64,000 bases of DNA from Bryobacterales bacterium (GTDB taxonomy: Bacteria; Acidobacteriota; Terriglobia; Bryobacterales; Bryobacteraceae), in assembly GCA_003170295.1 (NCBI GenBank), contig PNAJ01000115.1:1-64000 (forward strand). The letters run 5' to 3'. Below are positions 49,380 through 57,131 of this stretch, piece by piece. The notes below the pieces were generated by a model that worked only from the letters and a program-made list of their open reading frames with translations, was not told the DNA's origin and ran no database searches. Positions within the stretch are counted from its first letter, which is position 1. Each line of letters opens with the position of its first letter. A program made the translations under genes and the position numbers.

Positions 49380-52300
49380 ATGTTCCAGTCGTCCCGGTTG
49401 ACGTATGCAAGTTTGTGCTTGCTCGCCTCGGCCTTTATTTTCATTGGTTTACGCTCCACCGCACACGCCCAGTCCACTTCTGTGGCGCAAATCAGCGGGA
49501 CGGTAACGGACTCTACCGGCGCTGCCATCGTGAATGCACAGGTCTCGATGACGGAGGTCGACAAACACCAGGTCCACTCGACCACTTCCGATGTCACGGG
49601 CAGTTACACTCTGCCAAATCTTCCGGTGGGACCCTACAGCCTGGAAGTGAAGACGGCAGGGTTTAAAGACTACATTCAATCCGGCATTGAGCTGGTGGTC
49701 AACAACAATATTCAGATCAATGTGTCAATGCAGGTGGGCTCGGCGTCGGAGCGCGTCGAAGTGAGCGCCACGGCGAGCATGGTGGAGACGAAGGAGAACT
49801 CCATCTCCAGTCTGGTGGATCAGCAGCGCATCAATGAGCTGCCCCTCAATGGACGGCAGGCCACGCAGTTGATCATCACGCTGGGCGGCGCCGCCTATGG
49901 CGATGGCGGCGATACAGGCAGTAAGACCTTCTACAGTTCCACCAGGATTTCCGTCGCGGGCGGACAGGGCAATGGAACCGCGTATCTTCTGGATGGCGGC
50001 GACAACACGGACCCGATGTCGAACGTCAACCTGCCTTTTCCCTTCCCGGACGCACTGCAGGAGTTCAGCGTCGAGACCAGCGCTGTGTCCTCACGATTTG
50101 GAATCCACCCCGGCGCGACCGTCAACGTTGTGACCAGGTCCGGGTCGAACGGATTCCATGGCGATCTGTTTGAATATCTCCGCAACGGCGATGTGAATGC
50201 CCGCAACTTCTTCTCGGCGAGCCATGACACGCTGAAGCGAAATCAGTTCGGCGCGACTGCCGGCGGCAAAATTATCAGGGACAAGCTGTTCTTCTTCGGA
50301 GGCTGGCAGAGCACGCGTAATCGTCAGCTCCCCACGGCATCGACGACATTTGTTCCGAACTCCGCGATGCTCGGTGGAGATTTCAGCGTCGCCGCCAGCG
50401 CCGCTTGCCAATCGAGCGGCAAAGGGATTACGCTTCTGAACCCGCTTGCGAGTAATGCTCCGTTCCCGGGCAACGTGATTCCAGTTGGGATGCTAAACCC
50501 GGTCGCGATCAAGACTGCGAGCGGCTATTTGCCGGTGTCTTCGGCCGATCAGTGCGGCAAAGTTGGCGCCTTCATTCCGATCACTGGAGATGAGGATCAG
50601 TGGATCGGGAAGATCGACTACGCCCAAAGCGCGAAGAATGCCATCTCTGGACGATATTTCATTGTGGACTTCCAGAATCCGCCGACGTACGACGGGAAAA
50701 ACCTGCTGACTACCACGCAGGCCGGCAATCTGGAGCGGGCGCAATCCGCCACCATCAGCGACAACTACACGATCAACCCGGGCACTCTCAATAGCTTTCA
50801 CTTTACCTTCAACCGGCGCCGTGACAACCGTGGTCCGACGGATATTCCGATTAATCCGACGCTGCTCGGCGTGAACATGTATAGCGCGGTGCCCAACTTC
50901 CTGCTGTTTGCAGTGACCGGCGGGTTCAGCACCTTCTGCGGCACTTGTGCGCCGGGGCATTTTAACGTGAATAGCTTCCAGGTGGCGGACGATGTCGACG
51001 TCATCCGCGGGAAGCATCAGATGGCGTTCGGCTTCAATCTAATTCGGGTTCAGAACAACACCATCTCCGGCTTCAATGAGAATGGCAACTTTGCGTTCAA
51101 TGGGTCCCGTACCGGTTTCGGTCTCGCGGATTTCATGACTGGGTTGCCCAACGACTTCACGCAGACCAACGCTACTCCCGACGACCTGCGGCAGTGGATC
51201 ATGAGTTTTTATGCGCAGGACACTTTCCGATTGAATTCGCGCATCACGCTAAACTTCGGCGTCCGCTGGGAGCCCACGTTCTCCGACCCCGATAAATATG
51301 GGCGTGGAACGTCCTTCAGCATGGCGGGCTTCCTCGCTGACAAGATCAGCACCGTGCACCCGAACGCACCCGCCGGATTGTCCTTCCCAGGCGACCCCGG
51401 AATCCCCGCGGCGAACTGGAATGGACACATGGCGAACTTTGCGCCGCGCGTCGGTCTAGTGTGGAATCCCCACGGCGATGGCCGGGATACATTCCGCCTT
51501 GGCGGCTCGATTCTCTACGAAGTGAACGAGACGTGGTTTAACGAGCGCGAGACGACCAATGCTCCGGTGGGCACTGCGCTCGACACGCCGAACCCGGCGG
51601 GCGGGTTGTCCAATCCGTGGCTGAATTATCCGGGAGGGAGTCCATTTCCGACCAACGGAAAGGCTTTCTTCCCGACGGCGGGAGTTTATATCAATTTTCC
51701 GATTAATCCCAAGCCGACTTACGTCGCGAATTGGAATGCCACCTATCAGCGCCAGCTCGCGGGCAGTTGGATGGCGTCGATCAGTTACCTCGGCAACAAG
51801 ACCACCCACCTGTGGGGCGGTGGCGGCGAAATGAATCCAGCGATTTATGTTCCGGGGCCCTGCGCGGCCGGTCAATACGGACTGACGGTGGCGGGTGCGT
51901 GTTCCACCACATCGAACACCAATTTTCGCCGCGTTCTGTACGTGACGAATCCCACCCTGGGAGCGTCCTACGCCAGCGTCAATACGATGGACGACGGCGA
52001 CGTTGCACATTACCAGGGATTGTTGATGTCCATTCAGCATCGCTTCTCTAATAACTTCACATTCCTCGCCAACTACACCGATTCCTATTGCATCTCCGAC
52101 GCCGACTTTGGCGCGGCGCTGGCGGGCGCCTCCAATTCGCAGCCGTTCAACCGCCACGCCGATTGGGGTCCGTGCGTGTTCGATACGCGTCACAATTTCA
52201 ACATGTCGATGTTCGCAAGCAGCACTGTGAAGCGCTCGAACGTGTGGATGAATCGGTTGCTCAGCGATTGGGAACTGGCGCCGCTGCTTCATGCCTCGAG

Positions 52301-52760
52301 CGGCCAGCCTTTGAACGTGACCGTCGGCAAGGACAATTCGCTTACGGGACTCAACAACGATCGCCCGAATCAAGTCCTCTCCAATGTCGACGCGACCAAT
52401 TCCATTTGTAGTAATGGCAGCACGCCCTGCGTGCAGTGGCTCAACCCCGCGGCGTTCCAATCGAATCCTCTGGGCACTTATGGAAGCCTGGGCCGCAATG
52501 CCGTGCGCGGACCCGGCACCATGAATTTCGACGTCGCTCTCAGCCGCGTGTTCCGGGTCCGGGAGCGGTACACATTGCAGGTGCGCGCCGACGCGTTCAA
52601 CATTATGAATCACGCGAACTTCGTTGGAGCGATTTCGCCCGCAGGCACCGTGACGGGCTACTCGACTCTCTCGACAGGCATGAGTTCTTCCAGCTTCGGA
52701 AGAGTTCAATCCGCCTTCGATCCGCGCATTCTGCAGTTCTCGATGAAAGTGCGCTTCTAG
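49380..52760 (+). CDS. TonB-dependent receptor, Oar-like with carboxypeptidase-regulatory domain
   Basis: 1,126 residues from ATG 49380 (GGGGGTAG upstream). A signal peptide (about 1-30, ...STAHAQ) is followed by a carboxypeptidase-regulatory-like domain (about 35-120: ISGTVTDSTGAAIVNAQVSM, GSYTLPNLPVGPYSLEVKTAGF), a plug (SLVDQQRINELPLNGRQATQ) and a long outer-membrane beta-barrel ending in an aromatic (QFSMKVRF). This Oar/SusC-like group takes up large substrates through the outer membrane in Acidobacteriota; the ligand is unknown. No TonB box is obvious. It stands alone. Confidence 0.92.
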   Translation: MFQSSRLTYASLCLLASAFIFIGLRSTAHAQSTSVAQISGTVTDSTGAAIVNAQVSMTEVDKHQVHSTTSDVTGSYTLPNLPVGPYSLEVKTAGFKDYIQSGIELVVNNNIQINVSMQVGSASERVEVSATASMVETKENSISSLVDQQRINELPLNGRQATQLIITLGGAAYGDGGDTGSKTFYSSTRISVAGGQGNGTAYLLDGGDNTDPMSNVNLPFPFPDALQEFSVETSAVSSRFGIHPGATVNVVTRSGSNGFHGDLFEYLRNGDVNARNFFSASHDTLKRNQFGATAGGKIIRDKLFFFGGWQSTRNRQLPTASTTFVPNSAMLGGDFSVAASAACQSSGKGITLLNPLASNAPFPGNVIPVGMLNPVAIKTASGYLPVSSADQCGKVGAFIPITGDEDQWIGKIDYAQSAKNAISGRYFIVDFQNPPTYDGKNLLTTTQAGNLERAQSATISDNYTINPGTLNSFHFTFNRRRDNRGPTDIPINPTLLGVNMYSAVPNFLLFAVTGGFSTFCGTCAPGHFNVNSFQVADDVDVIRGKHQMAFGFNLIRVQNNTISGFNENGNFAFNGSRTGFGLADFMTGLPNDFTQTNATPDDLRQWIMSFYAQDTFRLNSRITLNFGVRWEPTFSDPDKYGRGTSFSMAGFLADKISTVHPNAPAGLSFPGDPGIPAANWNGHMANFAPRVGLVWNPHGDGRDTFRLGGSILYEVNETWFNERETTNAPVGTALDTPNPAGGLSNPWLNYPGGSPFPTNGKAFFPTAGVYINFPINPKPTYVANWNATYQRQLAGSWMASISYLGNKTTHLWGGGGEMNPAIYVPGPCAAGQYGLTVAGACSTTSNTNFRRVLYVTNPTLGASYASVNTMDDGDVAHYQGLLMSIQHRFSNNFTFLANYTDSYCISDADFGAALAGASNSQPFNRHADWGPCVFDTRHNFNMSMFASSTVKRSNVWMNRLLSDWELAPLLHASSGQPLNVTVGKDNSLTGLNNDRPNQVLSNVDATNSICSNGSTPCVQWLNPAAFQSNPLGTYGSLGRNAVRGPGTMNFDVALSRVFRVRERYTLQVRADAFNIMNHANFVGAISPAGTVTGYSTLSTGMSSSSFGRVQSAFDPRILQFSMKVRF

Positions 52761-52791
52761 CGAGTGTGTGTCAGCAAGGCTGAGTGCTATG

Positions 52792-52838
52792 TGGGGCGGA
52801 CCCCCTGGTCCGCGGCCGACGCCCTCGTCGGCCTTTCG
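52792..52838 (+). repeat. Dispersed repeat family A, copy after the TonB gene
   Basis: GTGGGGCGGACCCCCTGGTC followed by CGCGGCCGACGCCCTCGTCGGCC and TTTCG. Both palindromes GCGGACC/GGTCCGC and GGCCGAC/GTCGGCC are perfect in this copy. It starts 31 bp after the receptor stop. Confidence 0.8.
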
Positions 52839-52885
52839 TTGTCGCCGAAACCGTCGAAGGCGCTCGCGCGTCTTGAAGTACAGCT

Positions 52886-53623
52886 TTGCCATCCGCACTC
52901 CTAGCAACGATTCTCTTCTCGGCCTCCGCGTTCGCGCAATCGCAGCAGCAGACGCCGCAGCAGCTGGGCACCAATCCTCCCGCCGGCCAGGCGGCGATTT
53001 TCCACCGGGCCATGACCATGTATGGCGCGAAAAACTATGGCCCTGCCTTGCGAGCGTTCGAAGATGCCGCCAATTTGGGCAATGTCGAGGCGATGGTGCG
53101 CCTCGGCCTGATGTATAGCGACGGTCAAGGCACACCCGTGAAGTACGATGAGGCGCTCACATGGTTTCGCAAAGCCGCCGCCGCCGGCGATAGCCAGGCG
53201 ATGTGCAACATGGGAAGCCTTTATTACCAGGGTCACGGAGTCGCGCAGCGCTTCGACCTCGCCATGAAATGGTTTCACAATTGCGCTGTCGGCGGCAACG
53301 ACCAGGGGATGTTCAATGTCGGATTAATGTATCGCGACGGCTCGGGCGTGCCGGTCGATTACGCCGAAGCGATGACTTGGTTCGTCAAATCCGCCGACGC
53401 TGAGAACGACAAGGCCATGAACGCCATTGGCAGCCTCTATCAGAAGGGACAAGGCGTGGAGGTCAATTACGTCGAAGCAGCGAAGTGGTACCGCAGCGCG
53501 GCGAACATGGGCAATCACGCGGCGATGTCCAACCTCGGCGGACTCTACGACAAGGGACTCGGCGTACCGCTCGATAAAGATGAGGCTCGCCGATGGTGCG
53601 TAAAGGCCGCCGCGAGCCCCTGA
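52886..53623 (+). CDS. Secreted Sel1-repeat (TPR-like) protein
   Basis: 245 residues with a TTG start at 52886. The signal peptide is MPSALLATILFSASAFAQ. From about residue 60, five Sel1 repeats of 36 residues follow, each with the core A...LG..Y..G.GV..DY..A..W: e.g. NVEAMVRLGLMYSDGQGTP, SQAMCNMGSLYYQGHGV, DQGMFNVGLMYRDGSGVPVD, DKAMNAIGSLYQKGQGVEV, HAAMSNLGGLYDKGLGVPL. Sel1 proteins act as protein-interaction scaffolds; partners unknown. TTG is accepted because the signal peptide starts there and no ATG is near. Confidence 0.87.
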   Translation: MPSALLATILFSASAFAQSQQQTPQQLGTNPPAGQAAIFHRAMTMYGAKNYGPALRAFEDAANLGNVEAMVRLGLMYSDGQGTPVKYDEALTWFRKAAAAGDSQAMCNMGSLYYQGHGVAQRFDLAMKWFHNCAVGGNDQGMFNVGLMYRDGSGVPVDYAEAMTWFVKSADAENDKAMNAIGSLYQKGQGVEVNYVEAAKWYRSAANMGNHAAMSNLGGLYDKGLGVPLDKDEARRWCVKAAASP

Positions 53624-53677
53624 TTTAAGGTCATTTAAGGGCTCGCGGAGAGCGATTCGTGATCGATTTAAGGGCGA
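53624..53677. repeat. ATTTAAGG-type motifs between convergent genes
   Basis: GATTTAAGG, TCATTTAAGG, GATCGATTTAAGG and CGATTAAGG occur within 60 bp. The same words lie in the convergent gap at 29611-29654. They may be a lineage-specific two-way stop signal. Confidence 0.35.
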
Positions 53678-56600
53678 TTAAGGCCTCATCCAGACGTCTT
53701 CGAGCAGATCCACCGAGGACATTAGCGTCTGCGTACCCACGGTAAGGCGGATCATAAAGGTACCAGGTTCGAGCAGCGGCCCCTGCGGCGTTCCACCGCC
53801 GAATCCACCACCACCGCCGCCGCCACCTCCTCCACCACCACCGCCGCGCCCGCCCGCAGCGACGAATGGAACGCCTCCGCGTCCACCCCGGCCTCCACCG
53901 CGACCGGCTGCATCGGGAGCCGCCGCGCCGCGTCCAGCAGGGACCGGCGGCGCGGGTCCACGCATGTTCCACTGGACGCGATTCATGCCGGCTTTGATAT
54001 CGATGTCCATGGTGCTGACCACTTTATCGTTCTGCAAAAACTCGATTTTGCCTGCGCCGACGTCGGATTTCGACCATACGCTGATCGCGGTTCCTCCCTG
54101 CGGATTTGGCGCCTTGAACTCACGATTGGCGGCGTGGCGTTGCGCCGCAGGATCATTTTTCCACAAAATGGCCGGACGCGGATCGTATAAAGCCAGATCG
54201 GTGTTCGGTTTCCACTGTTCAAGCGGCGTGATATCGTCGGCGATCCAGATGGAGCGGCCGTGGGTGCCGATAATCAAATCGCGATCGCGCGGATGGATCA
54301 GGATATCGTCGACGCGGACGGTCGGCAGGTTGGTCATGAATTTCTTCCAATCCTTGCCGCCATCTAGAGTTACGTACAAACCAAACTCGGTACCGACAAA
54401 CAGCAAGTTCGGATTGTCGTAATCCTCACGCAGGGCGTTTACGGTGCCGTGGCTGGGCAGATTGCCCAGAACGCTTGACCAAGTCTTGCCGTAATCGGTG
54501 GTTTTGAACAGATAGGCCTTCCAATCGTCGCAGCAGCGATGATTATCGAGCGCGACGTACGCGGTTGCCGCGTCGAAGTGCGAAGGCTCGATGCGCGCGG
54601 TCTGCACGTAGCCCTTGGGCGCGCCCGCCGCGACGACGTTGTTATAGACGTTGGTGAACGTCTCGCCTCCGTTGAGGCTCACTTGGAGATTCCCGTCGTC
54701 GGTGCCGATCCAGATGACGCCGGGTTTCGAAGGCGATTCGCGCACTTGGGTGATCAGCGAACTGGAGGAGTAGCCGTCGTGTTTCTCCGCCATCGGTTTG
54801 TCGCCCGCTACGTTCATGATCGGCATTTCCGGCGACCAGCGGTTGACGTTCTTGGTCAAATCCGTGGTGTTCATGCGCCATGTGTCGCCGCGGTTGGTCG
54901 ACTTGAAGAAAAACTGCGACGCCATATAGACCACCGCCGGATTGTGCGGCGAAATTTCAAACGGCGCATTCCAATAGATGCGCAAAGGATCGATATCGGG
55001 CGGAGCGTTCACGACGTTCGGAGGGCCGCCACGGCCTCCACCGCCGCGCCCACCCGCCGGAGCGTTCGGATCGGGACCACCGGCGACGGTATCGGCATTG
55101 GGTTCGCGCACGACGCCGACCGACGGACTGTTGGCCCTCTGAATCTCATTCGCCGTAGCGGCTGTGCCACCGCCCCGAGCAGCAACGGTGGGCCGGATGC
55201 TTTTCTGTGTAGCGGCGCGCAAATCGTGTCGGGTCATGGAGCCGTCCTGCGATTCGGCGTACACGATAGCCCAATCATACGGGTCCTGGCGGGTATAAAA
55301 ACCATCGCCGCCGGAGACCGTGAACCAGTCCGTATTGACCGGACCAGTGGTCGACCGCAGTGCGCTGGGTCCGCACCATGCGTTGTTATCCTGCAAACCG
55401 CCGCAGACGTAATAAGGACGCCGCATGTCCGCGGAAACCTGATAGAACTGGCCGACTGCGATGTCGTTGTGGTAATCCCAGTTGAACCCGCCGTCATTGC
55501 TGATGTCGAGACCACCGTCGTGTCCCACCATGACGATGCGCGGGTCCTTGGGATTGATCCAGAACGCGTGGTAATCGGTATGCGACCCGGTGATGGGCTG
55601 CCAGGTCTTGCCGCCGTCGAGCGACATCTGAGCAGGCGTGCCACCGACGAGAATCTTCTGATCGTTGACCGGGTCGACGCGAATCTGGCTGAAGTAGGTC
55701 GGCCGCTGGTTCTGATTGCTCATGTACGTCCAGGTCAGGCCGCCATCTTCGGAACGGAACACTCCGCTACCGTTGGGATTGGGCGGCGCATTGCCGCGTC
55801 CACGGCCACCGCCGCCTCCACCGCCCGCTGCAGCTCCGGCCGGAGCATCTCCCGGCGGCGTTTCTCCTGCCGGGGCACCACCGCCGCGACCACCGCGCGG
55901 AGCAGGACCACCCTCCGCTGTCGTGCCTCCACCCGTGCCACCGCTCGCGCCCGCTTCCACTTGTGCGTAGACGACTTTCGGATTTGCTTTAAAGATCGAG
56001 ACGGCCATGCGTCCGTAAATTCCATCCTTCGGTTTGGGCCAGCCTGGGCCTTCGAGCCTAGTCCAGTTATCGCCGCCGTTGGTGGTCTTCCAGAGCCCGC
56101 TGCCAGGGCCTCCGCCGTTATATCCCCACCAAGTGCGACGCCGCTGGAAAGAGGCCGCGTAAAGGGTTTTCGGATTGGAAGGATCGATGGCGACATCCGT
56201 AAATCCAGTGTCGGAATCGATATATTTCGACTTCTTCCAAGTCTTGCCACCGTCGGAAGATTTGTACAGGCCGCGATCTTCATTGGGGCCGAACAGATGT
56301 CCGTTGGCGGCAACGTAGACAATTTTCGCATCGGTGGGATCGACGACCACGCGGCCAATCGACTGCGTTTTTTCGAGGCCGAGATGATTCCATGTTTTGC
56401 CGCCGTCGGTGGTGCCCCAGACACCGTCGCCGATCGAGGAACTCTGGCGGTTGTTCGGCTCACCCATGCCGACGTAGACCACGTTGGGATCGGAAGGAGC
56501 GATCGCGATCGAGCCGACGGATTCATTCGGCATGTTGTCCAACTGCGAATGCCAGTACAAGCCGCCGTCGGTCGACTTCCATACGCCGCCTGTTGCGAAG

Positions 56601-56836
56601 CCGATGTAGAGAAGCATCGGGTCCTTCTCAGTACCGACGATGTCATCGAGACGGCCCATCATCGTGGCGGGTCCGATGGAGCGGAATTCAAAACCGCGCA
56701 AAATCGGATCTGTGGATTCGTTGGGTTTTGGCGCTGGTGCGGCGGAGGGTGTCGCCTGCGCCCAGATTAAGGTCACAAAGCTGAGGACGGCTGCAGCGAT
56801 GACGATCAGTAATGTCCAGGGATTGCGGATTCGCAT
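53678..56836 (-). CDS. Secreted sortilin/VPS10-like beta-propeller protein with glycine-rich linkers
   Basis: 1,052 residues with signal anchor at about 8-26. The propeller is built of Asp-box/BNR-like units (GGVWKSTDGGLYWHSQLDNM, GVWGTTDGGKTWNHLG, GLYKSSDGGKTWKKSKYI, GLWKTTNGGDNWTRLEG, GVFRSEDGGLTWTYMSN, LYVTLDGGKDWKKFM). Long Gly/Ala/Arg/Pro linkers interrupt it at about 290-345 and 610-640, and a 14-glycine run occurs near the C-terminus. Such proteins in Acidobacteriota resemble exo-sialidase or sortilin propellers and may bind or degrade glycans; no catalytic site is identified. Confidence 0.87.
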   Translation of the reverse strand: MRIRNPWTLLIVIAAAVLSFVTLIWAQATPSAAPAPKPNESTDPILRGFEFRSIGPATMMGRLDDIVGTEKDPMLLYIGFATGGVWKSTDGGLYWHSQLDNMPNESVGSIAIAPSDPNVVYVGMGEPNNRQSSSIGDGVWGTTDGGKTWNHLGLEKTQSIGRVVVDPTDAKIVYVAANGHLFGPNEDRGLYKSSDGGKTWKKSKYIDSDTGFTDVAIDPSNPKTLYAASFQRRRTWWGYNGGGPGSGLWKTTNGGDNWTRLEGPGWPKPKDGIYGRMAVSIFKANPKVVYAQVEAGASGGTGGGTTAEGGPAPRGGRGGGAPAGETPPGDAPAGAAAGGGGGGGRGRGNAPPNPNGSGVFRSEDGGLTWTYMSNQNQRPTYFSQIRVDPVNDQKILVGGTPAQMSLDGGKTWQPITGSHTDYHAFWINPKDPRIVMVGHDGGLDISNDGGFNWDYHNDIAVGQFYQVSADMRRPYYVCGGLQDNNAWCGPSALRSTTGPVNTDWFTVSGGDGFYTRQDPYDWAIVYAESQDGSMTRHDLRAATQKSIRPTVAARGGGTAATANEIQRANSPSVGVVREPNADTVAGGPDPNAPAGGRGGGGRGGPPNVVNAPPDIDPLRIYWNAPFEISPHNPAVVYMASQFFFKSTNRGDTWRMNTTDLTKNVNRWSPEMPIMNVAGDKPMAEKHDGYSSSSLITQVRESPSKPGVIWIGTDDGNLQVSLNGGETFTNVYNNVVAAGAPKGYVQTARIEPSHFDAATAYVALDNHRCCDDWKAYLFKTTDYGKTWSSVLGNLPSHGTVNALREDYDNPNLLFVGTEFGLYVTLDGGKDWKKFMTNLPTVRVDDILIHPRDRDLIIGTHGRSIWIADDITPLEQWKPNTDLALYDPRPAILWKNDPAAQRHAANREFKAPNPQGGTAISVWSKSDVGAGKIEFLQNDKVVSTMDIDIKAGMNRVQWNMRGPAPPVPAGRGAAAPDAAGRGGGRGGRGGVPFVAAGGRGGGGGGGGGGGGGGFGGGTPQGPLLEPGTFMIRLTVGTQTLMSSVDLLEDVWMRP

Positions 56837-56953
56837 TTTTGAGTTCTCTCCTCAGCGTGTGGGGTTAATAGGACATGATATACGAGGAGCGCTGCCAGAT
56901 GGGATGGTGGTGATGTCATGCCCGCGAGAGGGAGCAGCAGGATTGTGGAAGGG

Positions 56954-57055
56954 GCGAAAAAAGGGGACAGACAGCTCTGTCCACCGGCGTCGGAGTAGTC
57001 TCTATTAACTAGATCGAGGCGCCTTGGGACAGAGAAGTCTGTCCCCATTTTTCGC
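56954..57055. repeat. BIME-like double palindrome
   Basis: Arms GCGAAAAAAGGGGACAGAC (56954-56972) and GTCTGTCCCCATTTTTCGC (57037-57055) are complementary with one mismatch. Each arm also folds on itself (GGACAGA...TCTGTCC). The GGGGACAGAC words are typical of repeats associated with REP-type (Y1) transposases (established for the type). None is encoded here. Confidence 0.7.
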
Positions 57056-57131
57056 GGCGTTGGGGAATTAACAGCAACGGGGTGCGAGTGCTTTCGCGGC
57101 GCGCTGATGGGATAAACTTTACTACTTAGTC

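Noticed and set aside
51456..53135. Minus-strand open frame of 559 codons
   Set aside because: Antisense to the TonB receptor and Sel1 genes; crosses repeat family A and has no domain.
53750..53960. GGC-rich tandem repeats as a possible CRISPR or minisatellite
   Set aside because: They encode the glycine-rich C-terminus of the propeller protein; there are no unique spacers.
54539..56770. Long plus-strand open frame of 743 codons
   Set aside because: Antisense to the sortilin-like propeller gene; composition is Arg/His-rich with no recognisable domain, an artefact of high GC.
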